Assembly: GCA_964017155.1 (NCBI GenBank)
Contig: OZ024858.1
Span: forward strand, 27,686,687 to 27,750,686
Direction of reading: 5' to 3'
Origin: Oasisia sp. SBJ-2009
Taxonomy: Eukaryota > Annelida > Polychaeta > Sabellida > Siboglinidae
Length of the DNA: 64,000 nt
Positions 25,201-37,100 of this stretch are shown here, in pieces. The position numbers were made by a program, and so were the translations under genes. Numbering within the stretch: the stretch's first letter is position 1; each line of letters opens with the position of its first letter. Below the pieces are notes generated by a model. That model was given only the letters and a program-made list of their open reading frames with translations, was not told the DNA's origin and did no database searches.

Positions 25201-26015
25201 GCAGCACGTGAAAAATGTAAATGTGGCATATGTTTGGCGGTCGTCGGAGAAGTGGTATGGGCATATTGCCTTACATGAGCATATTACCCCGCCCTACCCT
25301 AAGCCAAATTGTGTTTGTCCACATTTGCCATTCTGAATCCAAGATGGACGTCGTAAATAATAATCATGAGCAACTTACCTGATATTAAATTACCCATGGT
25401 GCCACTTGGAACAAACAAGGCGGACTCCTTGTTAAACATTTCTGCAACTGTTGATTGTAGCTCTGAAAAGAACAATTCAGGTTTAGATTACAGAAATATT
25501 AATGTTAATTAAAGCAAATTCTTTAATTCACACAGGTCTATAAATATTCAGTCCACATTGACATCTGACTATTGTCAGCAGCCTACCTCAGGAACTGATC
25601 TTCTGCTCACCACATCTATATTGATGTGAGTTAAATCTTTATACAAATGTAGTTGTGAATTAATAAAATTGCTCTAATTAAATATTCTTCCAGCATGATG
25701 AACATTTTCATGACTAAAAAAGGATATTGTTGGGACCACTATCTGTAGGTATCCAGTTAAGTAAAATGCGAAAGGAATTTTTTGTAAAAGCAGTAGAGCA
25801 TCTTTGAAAAGCAGTGTTTCTGTAACTGTTTGGTACGTTGCAGTTGCACAATCTCACCGACACATCGGCGGCGGCTATGCCTTCGTTTCCGTCAGACGCC
25901 GTAAATCTGAAGACAGTATTACACTTGTTCACTAAAACGAACGTGCATGCGTGTCCTATCGTTCGCGCGCTTACGTTCCTGTGTGTGCGCATACCTGTGT
26001 ATGTTTGTTTGTGTT

Positions 26016-26071
<56 letters not shown>

Positions 26072-26356
26072 TGCATTCTATGCCAACAATGTATAATGAG
26101 AGAATTTATTTCATTTGCACTAACTGTTAATTGTCGAATCTTCTCCAAACACGTCGTCGCCCATCGTTGCTTCCATCATAGCCTCCTTCATGGCGGGCGT
26201 TGGTTTGGTAAGAACGTCACTTCTCAGGTCCACAGTATATGCCCCTCCTAGCTTCTCTGCTGCTGAGGCTCCCCCGTAACACCTCCAACTCAGCCTCGCC
26301 CATCCAGATAATTTTTGGAAGCACTCAGTCCTCCGGGAAAATAGTCGCAGCGCCAT
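19054..26356 (-). CDS. THA1: L-threonine aldolase, copy B (9 exons, 412 codons)
   Basis: Paralogue of copy A with the same nine-exon structure; exons 2 to 7 have identical lengths. Exons in transcript order: 26356-26125, 25462-25379, 24527-24439, 22682-22500, 21941-21804, 21302-21247, 20586-20450, 20063-19939, 19248-19054. All junctions are AG/GT and the frame closes at 412 residues. Expected active-site residues are all present: His124 ([10 protein letters not shown]), His181 (ENTHN), Asp211 and Arg214 (HMDGAR), Lys242 before GLGAPVGS, and Arg374 (TRLVAHS). The N-terminus ([15 protein letters not shown]) is again Arg-rich and may target mitochondria. The first ATG is preceded by TTTTTTGACAG, an acceptor-like sequence. 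The gene is head to head with CLEC16A and lies upstream of copy A in the same orientation, so the pair arose by tandem duplication. Confidence 0.93.
19590..19938. repeat. 37-bp minisatellite at the exon 8 donor of aldolase B
   Basis: About nine units of 37 bp. On the gene's strand each is a near copy of the end of exon 8 plus the donor, TCTGTGACAGACTG...CTCAG/GTGAGTGACAC. Eight extra CAG/GTGAGT junctions therefore lie downstream of the real one at 19938/19939. One section is inverted (see 19766-19822). Confidence 0.93.
19766..19822. repeat. 57-bp near-perfect palindrome within the aldolase B array
   Basis: Two 28-base arms, 19766-19793 and 19795-19822, are exact reverse complements around a single T. 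Each arm contains a copy of the exon end and donor, one on each strand. Confidence 0.9.
19939..20063 (-). CDS. THA1: Threonine aldolase B, exon 8
   Basis: Residues 307-348, [20 protein letters not shown]. It ends ACTCAG/GTGAGT; the last 30 bases and this donor are what the 37-bp array repeats. Confidence 0.9.
20090..20220. repeat. ACAC/ACATGA-rich simple repeat in aldolase B intron 7
   Basis: Imperfect repeat of ACACATGAACAC and ACGCACGC words at the same intron position as the AC tract of copy A. Confidence 0.8.
20450..20586 (-). CDS. THA1: Threonine aldolase B, exon 7
   Basis: Residues 261-306, [19 protein letters not shown] and [10 protein letters not shown]. Acceptor TGTTACAG, donor GTAAGA. 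Confidence 0.9.
21247..21302 (-). CDS. THA1: Threonine aldolase B, exon 6
   Basis: Residues 243-260 plus two bases, [18 protein letters not shown]. Its first half is nearly identical in DNA to copy A exon 6. Confidence 0.9.
21804..21941 (-). CDS. THA1: Threonine aldolase B, exon 5
   Basis: Residues 197-242, with [14 protein letters not shown]; the last codon is the PLP lysine Lys242. Confidence 0.92.
22500..22682 (-). CDS. THA1: Threonine aldolase B, exon 4
   Basis: Residues 136-196, with GGVHPRT and [11 protein letters not shown] (His181). Acceptor CTTTCAG, donor GTGCGT. Confidence 0.92.
22915..23960 (-). pseudogene. CR1-like non-LTR retrotransposon, 3' part, in aldolase B intron 3
   Basis: The minus strand encodes [20 protein letters not shown], containing the reverse transcriptase FADD catalytic motif, and then [15 protein letters not shown]. 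After a frameshift near 23710 comes [17 protein letters not shown]. It then jumps from YKCSQVIDS straight to [20 protein letters not shown], so about 60 residues of the usual ORF are missing. The 3' end near 22915 has AATAAATC followed by ATTGAATTGAAT. Confidence 0.8.
24439..24527 (-). CDS. THA1: Threonine aldolase B, exon 3
   Basis: Residues 106-135, with [10 protein letters not shown] and the PLP-stacking His124. Acceptor TGTTGCAG, donor GTAAGC. Confidence 0.9.
24719..25106. mobile_element. Non-autonomous hAT-like element in aldolase B intron 2
   Basis: Starts CAGGGTCTGTAC and ends GTACGGACCCTG, inverted repeats of 12 bases with one mismatch. Both inner ends are rich in TTCAAGGCTTTTCAAG words. 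ATGCAG at 24713-24718 is repeated at 25107-25112, a 6-bp target duplication. No coding capacity. Confidence 0.8.
25379..25462 (-). CDS. THA1: Threonine aldolase B, exon 2
   Basis: Residues 78-105, with [18 protein letters not shown]. Acceptor CTTTTCAG, donor GTAAGT. Confidence 0.9.
26012..26072. repeat. GT microsatellite in aldolase B intron 1
   Basis: Run of GT dinucleotides; the open frames across it are artefacts. Confidence 0.9.
26125..26356 (-). CDS. THA1: Threonine aldolase B, exon 1
   Basis: Residues 1-77 plus one base. It contains [15 protein letters not shown] and MGDDVFGED as in copy A; the variable part is residues 27-40. Donor AACA/GTTAGT. Confidence 0.9.
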
Positions 26357-26986
26357 CTGTCAAAAAATCAAATAATAAATAAATTTCTCTTGGGGCACAT
26401 GCCTTCACGTATGCAGTTACCCCAGTAAGTTAAGGGTCTAACTACAGGGGTCAGCCATAAACCTTATTTTGGTCAAGATACAATTTGCTGGTTATATTTG
26501 CAATGACTTAGAAGCTCCACTGGAAAATTCAGATGGTACTGTGCCAATGTCAACACCTTTCCTTGGCTGTACGTTCCATGAAAATATAGAACAGGTGAAT
26601 TTAAAACAGTAACTGTAAGCATACCTACCTGAAACAGACTGAAGTGGGCATACAGTTTTTCTATAATGTCTAATGGTTGACAAAATATGCATCGTCTAAT
26701 ATATAAAGTTGTACATTTGTCCATGATACAGCACAGGACAAGCTACATAGCAGCCACACAAACAAAGACGGAAAGAAGCATATTTGATTAAATATCACAT
26801 TAGGACTGAAAAACAAACGTCTATATGTAAGAAAGAAGACAAATGTTATTTGAATGCAATGATCCGGTTTCTTGGTTCATTGTTAATTAGTAAATGTTTT
26901 ACCTCTCAAGAAAATGTTTTCTTTTTTCTGCCTCACTGATCAAATAATCAGTTGTCCCTATGTATATATATATATATATCAGTTGT

Positions 26987-27025
<39 letters not shown>

Positions 27026-28092
27026 AAAACAGTTTCTTGCTGTATCATGGAAAAATGTACAACTTTATATATTAGACGATGCATATTTTGTATATATATA
27101 TATATAGCATCCTGTTGGAGTTGGAGCGACTAGGTTTGGGGCATTCAGGTATATAGTCGGGTATTCAGGAACTGGGGCATTCCGAGTATAATTCACATGG
27201 GCAGTACTATACTGGCTGACTTGAACTTTATAGTTGAATTTTATTGAACAGTATACATATAACGGACTTTGACAAATCATATATTTAAAAATCTTTAACA
27301 AAATCTTTTATATTATAAAACAATTTTTTTTAAATCTTTAACAAAATCTTTTATATTATAAAACAATTCTTTAAAAATCTTTAACAAAATCTTTTATATT
27401 ATAAAACAAGTCTTTAAATAAAATTATTCTGATCAAATATTGCCAACAAATTAATTAAAATATGATGGCCATGCCCATGATATATACTAAAATACTGCAA
27501 TAGCCTGAATAGGTATGTCATTGCTAAAATAAAGTATGGCTTGACAAATCACAAGGACACATCTTAGAGATCATGTTTTGTGCCAAGAGTGCAAGAGTAA
27601 AGTACGTGGTTGAACTTGATTGAAGACGAGGTGCCAGGCCAGGCCCAGGGGCTGCCAGGGCAAAAATTCCTAAATTGCCCAAGTTAGCGTTATATTCATT
27701 GAATGCTGACAACCAGTTGCCATCAACATATCCTGCATATATAGAACCACCTACGATCACGACACGTCAACGGCTAGTTAGTCGCTGTCGACGATAAGTA
27801 GTCAGGTCTTACTGGAACCGCTTTGACGTAGGCCTTGACTCTTGAGTTGAAAGCAAGGTCCATGTTGACTTGCGAATCCGCCTCCTTGCGAAGTGCGAGT
27901 GTTTACTATGTACAACCGTTTGTGATTGGTTCTCTCTTTAGTGTATTAACCAATGAACGTGAATGATATATCCCCACCCACGCACTTCCGCTCTCGGCTT
28001 GTCGATAATGTGGGAAGGCGGAGGTAACAGTTGACGGATTTTGTGCGTTTTATCAGTTTTGGAGTATACGCATTTCAACACGACGGTATCTG
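26357..28092. promoter_or_regulatory. Divergent promoter region between aldolase B and CLEC16A
   Basis: Holds the 5' sides of both genes. On the minus strand a donor-like CAG/GTAGGT near 26630 could end a 5' UTR exon of aldolase B. TA repeats lie at 26956-27020 and 27093-27107, and three copies of a roughly 45-bp CAAAATCTTTTATATTATAA repeat at 27300-27410. The last 150 bases before CLEC16A are less AT-rich, with a CACTTCCGC site of ETS type near 27983. No TATA box is assigned. Confidence 0.45.
26676..27093. repeat. Inverted repeat with roughly 58-bp arms in the divergent promoter
   Basis: 26676-26736 (AATATGCATCGTCTAATATA and onward) is repeated in reverse orientation at 27033-27093 with few mismatches. 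It may be the ends of a non-autonomous element or a foldback; no target duplication was seen. Confidence 0.75.
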
Positions 28093-28169
28093 ATGTTTCC
28101 GAAACAGAAAGGATGGTTTTCTGGCGGTGGAGGGAAGCCAAAAAATCCTCATTCTTTAGAGCAATTGAA
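28093..28169 (+). CDS. CLEC16A: CLEC16A exon 1, start codon
   Basis: Residues 1-25, [16 protein letters not shown] and NPHSLEQLK, like the human MFGRSRSWVGGGHGK start. Donor GTAAGT. Confidence 0.9.
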
Positions 28170-31100
28170 GTAAGTAATGTGTGTTTAAATGACAGACCGT
28201 CAGTGTGAGTGTGTGTGTGACTGTGTCGTGTGTGTGGAACTGTCACTCTGCTAGTAGTCGTAGGCGTAGCACGGCAGCTGTCAAAATAGGACCAGTCGAT
28301 GGCGAAGCCAGTGTCATATGACGACTACGGTCCTCGCAAAGCTCTCGAGTCTCGTGGCGATCTTTTATTTTCTGACCCAACCATGAATACGACCACTCAG
28401 CCGCCAAACTTATCACATATAATAATATTATAATCAATAACGTATATAAATATACGGTAATCTTATACTTAACTGGCCTAAATTGTTACGACCTTTTAAA
28501 ACCGTTTTTTCATCTTATATCAATGTGTATGTATTCGCAATGTGATTCTACATCACTTCCGGTACAAAGAAGTCAGATTAAACTGTTTTAATTTGTGTTT
28601 TAGAACAATTTAAACATGCCGAATCGAAAGAAATCACCTCCGCGGTTCTGTTGCTGGGGAGGCGCCTACAGCTCGCACCATATTTGCGGCGGTGACATCG
28701 CGTTGTTTACTTCGACTTGGCGTGTTTACATTGTTCTAAAACACACATTAAAATAGTTTAACCTAACTTATTTATACCGGAAGTGATGTAGAATCACATT
28801 GTGATCACATGCACATCGATATAAGGTGGAAAAACGGTTTTAAATGGCCGTAATAATTTAGGCCAGTTGAGTATAAGATTACCAAAATTAATATACTCAC
28901 TGGCGTGGCCCCGCCATGGTCGTGGATGTGGTGTGGGCAATATTCGCGGTACGATATTTGATGTTGCAGTTTTGACAAAAAGTCTGATAAAATTCCTCCA
29001 TGATGAAGCAATATTCTAATTCTCTATCACACATGGGTTCAGCGCAGTGGAAACATATTATTATGAGAAAAGTTAATTGTTTTTATTGAGTTACTTACGA
29101 AAATACCAGCGAAATCCCAAGTCTCATCGAAGACCCCTAGAGGTAAAAAAATTGTGGTACTATATATCTACACTGTAAATTGTTTGCATGTTATGTGAAA
29201 CAGTGCAAAATCAACATTGTATATATGCCAAGAGGGTTAGAATACAAGATTTCGGTACCACAAATTTGTACCTTCACAGGATATTTCAGACGTAACATAA
29301 TAACACACTACATTGTCAAAAACATTACAATTACATTCTTGTAAAGATAACATTTCACAAACAAACTAGTAAAAAATTATATTTCTAGTGGTGCCAGCGG
29401 CTATGTGCAGCTGAGCGGCTACAGTAAAGTTGGTGTTTTGTTGAGGCATTGCTATTCAAATGTGGTTCATAGAAACCCCAGTATTTTTTTTTTTTAATGA
29501 AAATGCACAATTGTATATAGGTGTGTTTGTGCATGTATATATATGTATATATATTATAGAAATTTATAAATATATAGGTGTGTGTGACTGTGTGCAGTGG
29601 CCTGACCTAAGTACAGAAATACTGATTTGTGTCAGTGTAATCACTGTAGGCAGTGTAGTGTATTGTAATCTAAATACTGATTTGTGTTGGTGCATTGTAA
29701 TCTTAGCCACATCACTCGACAAGGGCTCATATACAAGCTCTCATTGGGTCCCTACAGGTATACATACCATGCGAAATGTGAACTTTCGCCGTATTATTTT
29801 CAAATTAAACAGTAAACATTCAGACTTTCTTTTTAATCAGTGTTGTTTTCTGTGTGATTGGTATGTTCCAGTTCTAATACTTTATAAATACAGATAGAAA
29901 ATCACAATGCATTTTATTCCTTTGGGCTAAAGGTCCAATTGACTTAGTCCACTGTACACCGTTAGCTACCATATCTCAGAATCCACCGAGGAACATTTTT
30001 TTTAATTTGCCAAAGACGTACCTTAGGGCACTGCTACTATGCATGAGAAATATTAGTTTTATTGGCTTGTTGTGAAGGTCCCAAAAGTTGTAAACAAAAT
30101 CAAAACCCTAGGTAACTTTTTAAGGTACATAGATAGTACACAAGAAATTTGAATGTTTCTAAGGGCCTCTCAAAAGCAACATGACCATTGTCCACATTTT
30201 GCCTGTGTCTGCCTGGATAGGCTGGGAAACAACACTTGTGTATTTGTGGCTGCCACACTTGATCCCTACTCTGGAGGCTAGGTGGCCTGCCATGAACCAT
30301 GGCTAATTGGTAATTGGTATTGTTGACTACCCACTGCCATGAACTGAAGGCCAGGAAAGCATAGCTAATTGGTATCCCATTTGTGGCAGTCTGTTTGAAC
30401 TGCAGGTTTAAGATAAGCTGTTTCATAAAAACTATTGATTTTCAGTAAATGCAAGTTGAGTAAACTTTAGTTTTTTATACTTACTTAATTATCTTTTAAA
30501 TTGTGTGAATGTGGTGTATGACAAACATATAAAATTTATATTCTGAACAAATAGAGAATGAACTATCATACACTTGATATCAACTACATTCTGATCACTG
30601 CACTTGCTGAGTGGAGTGGAAGTAAATAACTCCACCTTGACTAACAAACACATATGACCATCTGGTCCTGTCGCTGCATTCACACAATTTGGCAGTGTTT
30701 CTTGTCATGTCATGTGTGGGTAAACAGAGAAAATACCAATTAAGTGATTATGGTTGTCATTATTTGTGGAAAGACTGGGCAGTGACAATGATTATCACTA
30801 AAAAATATATCATTCATAATGACAAACCTACTGTGTATTTCATGGACTTCAGGGCCTCTTGGAAAATGTTTTAATTACATTTTATATACCCATGTAATGA
30901 AGCTACACATAACTTTATGCAGAGACCTGTCCACCTGTCATTTGGATGGGTAAAATCCATTGTGGACAGGTAGAAATATCGTTGGACGCAATGGACGGGT
31001 GGGTGGTAGATGGGGAAAAATGAAGTCAGAATCTTCCAAAATCATATATATTCTCAGTTATGAGTTTGAAAGTGGGTGCCACATGTGTGTTTGTAGTATA

Positions 31101-34100
31101 TAAAGCACATCTCAACTTGCTTGTATGTATATTAGTTAACATTCATGAGTCCAAGAATAAAAGTGTGACTGACGAAATGTTTACCCTGCATAAAGCCCTG
31201 GACACAGCTACATAGTCAACCTCCATAACATTCTCCATCATGGCAGTCTGCTCGTACAAATTTTACATTCTGCAGTTGTGACAATAGGGAAACTATCTAG
31301 TTTAATTTGTTTAACTGTATAAGGAGCTTAAAATTGACAAAGCCATTGTTTGATGTGAAACTGTATTGTGTTTGTTGCAGATATCTCTACACGGTGTTGT
31401 CAAAGAACCAGACAGTGACAGAGCACAACAAGACCTTGTTGGTCGAGACACTCAGGTCAATGTCCGAAATGCTCATCTGGGGTGATCAGAATGACAGCAG
31501 CGTCTTCGAGTATGTTGTTGTTACTGTTGTTGTCGTTCTTGTTGTTTCTGTTTTGTTTTCCCTGAAGTCCACAATGAGTCACTCAGGCTTCAGGGTTGGT
31601 TCTCAAAATGTTTTGCTTCTGCCGTAACTTATCACGTTTCCCTCTCACCGTTATCTGCCTGCATTCACAGTTCTTCCAGTTCCATCAAATCTGGCCACAC
31701 ATAAATTGCACAATCCTCCCATGTCAATTGTGGGGTTCTTCATCTCATAACATTGGAATGTATCACGTCACAATCCATAATTAATGGTCCCAGTTATTGT
31801 AAGCCAGTTGTCAACACATCATGTTTATCATTTCTTGCGTACATGTTTTTGTTTACAATGGCAGGTTGGGTCTTATCATATGACTAGCTGGTAGTAAATG
31901 TTGTCATTCAGTAAATATTCACACACAAGTATTGCGCGCTTATAAGTACTCTGTGACCAAAGTTATTGCAATGAGATTTTCCTAACATCATACTTTTTTT
32001 TAATGTAAAACAGTATCATTAACACCTGTAATCAATCACTGCACAATGGAAATTGGTATTCGTTTTGAAATAATCAAATTGCATGGATCATGAAATAAAT
32101 GTTTTAACATGCTTTTTGGCGATCAGGATTTTATAATAAATATAGTTAAGTTTGTGCTATGTGTTATGTGTATAATTATATTTATAACATAACTTTATGA
32201 TTTAGAGAAAACAATTCTTGACTAATTATAATTACACATTTAGATGATTTTGTAAAATACATACCATTAGTGATATTGGCATGTTTTATATCATGAATTG
32301 TGATATTCAGATCCATTTTAAAGGAGGTAGTCTGTTGTGATTGGTAATTGATAGCAGGAAGGAAGTAAAGTTCATCCGAGTTGAACATTTGCATTATAGC
32401 AGCTGTAGTATTAATAATATTGGAATGTATCTTTTCATCTTCTATATTTTGTGAGTGCAGTTTTCAAATTTTGAACATTGTTTCAGGTTTATCAAAATTT
32501 GGTGTGACTTGTATCTTCAAGATATAATTAAATTGCCACAAACAATGTATAAATAAATATGAATACACAAGGAGTTGTCATTGTACAGGAGGTGTTATTT
32601 GCAAGTTTATGATAATTTTGTTTCCACGTCAGCTTCTTCCTCGAGAAGAACATGTTGTCGTTCTTCACGATCTTCATGGAGCAGAAAACGGGCACGTACA
32701 TCTGTACCCAGTTGTTGCAAACACTCAACATCCTCTTTGAGAACATCCGCAACGAGACATCGCTCTGTAAGTCACGCGTCCACACTTAAAGCTTGGTTGT
32801 CTGGTACAGTCTTCAATCATCCAGGGGCCAGTTTCATAAAGCCATGTAACTTTACGCGCAATTATGCGGTCTACTGGTCGCAGCTAACAGTGAATAGTCA
32901 ATGCAGCTTACGGCCGGTTTTATGAGACCAATTTAGCATTCGCGCCACTAAATCAACTTAGAATTGACCTAGTTAGGTCGCGGGGGAATCCCTGTATTTG
33001 TGCTGTGTCTGAACAACCTTTTTCTTTCTAGCTGCTGCCTTTGTCGTTCATATAGCAAATGGGAAGCTATGATGAATGTAACGGATATCCAGCGTAAACA
33101 TTAACAATTATTTTGTTGAGAGTGGGCGTGTCGGGAGCATACCGTACATATTTCAACTTCGGGAGCATACCGTAAATATTTCAACTAGCATAAAGTTACG
33201 CCTACTAAATACATGGTGCAGCTAAGTGCAACTATGGAGCAAACTCATGAAACGCATCTAGCGCAACTTTATGACGTTTTAGGCTTTCGACGGGTTATGA
33301 CTTATCGCCCGCTACGATGTCTTAAGTATGCTCTATGAAACTGGGCCCAGGCTGGCAATTATTAGCAGGAAGTTCACTGAATTAGTTGTGGTAAAAATGG
33401 GAAAGCATCAAATTACATTGTCTGGTGCAGTGTCTTCAATCATCCAGGCTGGCAATTATTAGCAGGAACTTCACTGAATTAGTTGTGGTAAAAATGGGAA
33501 AGCATCAAATTACATTGTCTGGTGCAGTGTCTTCAATCATCCAGGCTGGCAATTATTAGCAGGAACTTCACTGAATTAGTTGTGGTAAAAATGGGAAAGC
33601 ATCAAATTACATTGTCTGGTGCAGTGTCTTCACAGACTTATATGCATATAAGTCCGTGGTGTCTTCAATCACCCAGGCTGGCAATTATTAGCAAAAACTT
33701 CACTGAATTAGGTGAAAATGGGAAAGCATAAAATTACAGCCTTATAGTTAATCCAGCAGTAGTAATGTTTACTTTGCGTAGTGCCATATCCACAGTGGTT
33801 ATACATTACAGCATTTAACATAAGACATGTAGGAAATTAAGGCAAATTTAACTATATAAATACATCAGATAATGATGTTAGTGTAAAAGTTAAAATAATA
33901 AATGATTCAGTTGTAAAACATAAATAACTAAATTAACTATTTAATTAAGACTAATAGAAATAGATTATATTACAGCAAAATGTAAGCAGTGATAAAAAAA
34001 AGTGCATCTTTACTCTTTAGAGGTGCCTTAAAAGATCGAAGACAAGATTTTAGAAGTGACAGTAGTCGGCATGGTGATTATGATCTGAACGATTTGTTTA

Positions 34101-37100
34101 AAAGTTGAACATTTAGCGGTTGTACTATTCAATCTGAGGATATTTGTTGGATTTTATCAAATTTACGCAATTTGGTAAGCAACATATTCAGCACAATTAT
34201 TTACTAGTATTACCACAGTTACTGTTTACACTCAGCAAAAGTGACCGGAATAACCAGATAACTGGATTAGAAATAGAAAGACTAATTTCTTGTACCTTAT
34301 TGTTAGAAGATGTGTCAACTGTCCTAGGGTGATATTGCTGATGAGGTGCCTGTATCCCTACAGTGACCATAAAGTACCTGATTCAACTGTATTAAAACAC
34401 CCAGACGGGAGCATTTTAATATGTTAAAGAACTCCATAACTTGCATAGTTGCATTATGGTACCAGACAGATACAGTCACAAATGACGTCATTAAAAAGGT
34501 TCAGGCTTTTCAGAATACGTGCTTAAATGTCTGGAATTTTATTCTACAAAACTGTGCTAAGTTATAATCTGAGAAACAACTGATATTTCGAGGGTGTTCA
34601 ACGGGACAAGTTGTCAGCTGAAATGATAACGTGGGTAAACAGAGCAATCAGATTAACCAGGTTAATCGACACTGTGTAGATACGATATCTGGCTGTTTCA
34701 ATGTTACATAATTTCTGTAGTAAATGCGTCATGTTATCTTATTTGTTTCCAGATTTCCTCTTATCAAACAACCATATCAACATGATAATATTGCACAAGT
34801 TTGACTTTTCTGATGAAGAGGTTTGTACCATTTCATTCCTAGTCACCGTTCTCATATATTGCTATATAAGAACAAATATTAAGTAGTCGGGTGTACATGT
34901 TACAGCCCAGGTGTACAATGTATTGAAAGACAATAAATATTAATTAATTAATTTGTACTTATTTATTTCACAACTTACGTAACCAATTTCTGAAATGTAT
35001 TTCTTGATAGCAACAAACAAATCAACTCTGAGAATGCTATTTTGGTGATGTGAATCCATGTCTTGTGGTGTCTAGGTAATGGCCTACTACATATCGTTCC
35101 TGAAGAGTCTGTCTCTTAAACTCAACAAGCACACAGTACATTTCTTCTACAATGAGGTAAGCGGCTGGTCATCGTTTCCCACAATTCACAGCCAATTTGT
35201 TTTTCGAAATATTGATGTAAAACATTGATGTAAATAACTGAAAGAACAACACTTCTTTTGCTGACATATTTTATAGTTTATATTCACTACAGCAACAATA
35301 TTTGTTTGTCTAAATTAAGGTATCATCTCAAAACATTGATTTCCAATATTAGATAAAGTTACTTTTGTTTCGGGAGACGGTTTCATTTGGCATCATACAT
35401 GTACATTGATATTTTATGCTTTAGGTGTTATTGACTAATATTATACATACATTGATTTCCAATATTAGATAAAATTACTTTTGTTTCAGGAGACAGTTTC
35501 ATCGATATTTTATGCATTGGATGCTATTGGCTAATACTCTACACACACATCTTGTTCCAGCATACCAATGACTTTGCGCTGTATACAGAGGCAATAAAGT
35601 TCTTTAATCACCCTGAGAATATGGTGCGAATAGCAGTAAGAACAATCACACTGAACGTCTTCAAAGGTTTGTACTTGTACCCTTTGGTAACCTAATCCTG
35701 CATGTTATCATCAGATGTGTTTCCTCATGTTATGTATGACCCCATGCACAACTAGTTTCAATCACGTGACAGAATCACACCCTGCATGTTAGACTGCCAG
35801 TGGATATCCAGATGTGTCGTCACCTTTTTAAAGCTATTTTGGGAGCATTATCAGTGCTTGGATGCAGGCTGCTCCTTGGCAATCTTCCAAACAGTTTTTT
35901 AGCCTCCGCCAGACCACCTTATCTCTGATGAGTGTTCGGTGCCTCCTCTCATACCCTACTGGGGCTGAAATTCCATTTCTTTCCTGTTTCTGATGAAGCC
36001 AGCCTCCCAATTACCACTAGTTCAATGAGTCAACCTCCTGTACATCACATGTTTTTATAGCCATTTTCCCATCATCTCCCACTGGTTTTTGGAGCCAACC
36101 TCCCAACTTCCAGCTGTATTTGTAGCTATTCTCCCGTCTCATCTTCCACCTGTTCCAATTCAATTCATCACCTGTTTTGGGGCCAATCTCACATCTCCCA
36201 CCTGTTTTTGGAGCCAGCCTCCTAATATTATTTTGGGGCATAATGCATAGCATTGTGAAAATCCATCTATTATCCACTACAAACCCTTAAGCTATTAAAA
36301 ACTCACAGGATATTTCAAAGGGATAAAAGGAGTACTTTTGTTGGAATCCAGGAATTGTAGATGGATCCGTGAAATTACACTGCCCAAGATACAGAGCATT
36401 TAATAGGAGAAGTTAACAGCAGTACATGTTAATCCGAGTATAGGTACACTGCTGTATGGTTCATTGTGTAAATGTTGTTAAAATGTAGAAGTGTTCACTC
36501 GCCATGAGGTGCATGATTACAAGTTCTGAGACACTTGATGTGTTTGTTTGCCTTGCAAGCATGTCTCAGTGCTACCCTACTGGACGCCTCTGGTCGACCA
36601 GTAGGTATGTAAGACTAGTCATATCGTCACATCGGCTTCCTGCAGCTTATACGTGTGCTGTAGTTCACGCAGTTTGCATTCATGTTGTGTACATAAGTTT
36701 GTATGCATGTTGCATTGTATTCATATCAGGACCCGATGTTATCCCCCCAGAAAGTACTTTTCTGGTACATTGTAGGACACATACTAATTCATGTTGACTT
36801 GTCCTGTCAGAAATCTACTTGTCCCACCAAAAATATGGTAAACATAATTCACCGACACCAAGTTTACTAATAATGTTTACTCTGATTGTTATCTTGGTTT
36901 TGTTGTGCCATTGAGCTTGATCTTCGAGGATATTGGCGCAAAAGAAGTCATTATTATTATTATTTTATATGGACGAGTTGCGCTTTATTTCTGCATTCCA
37001 AAGTAGCATGAAATGTAAACATTTAAAAACAAACATAGGGTAATGTTTATATTGACCTGAGAACTCTATGCACAAAAGATTTATATGGCAGATGTCACAT

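Noticed and set aside
28618..28760. Short frame with Cys pairs inside the foldback element, resembling a THAP-type start
   Set aside because: Too short, only a loose match, and it runs into the opposite inverted arm.
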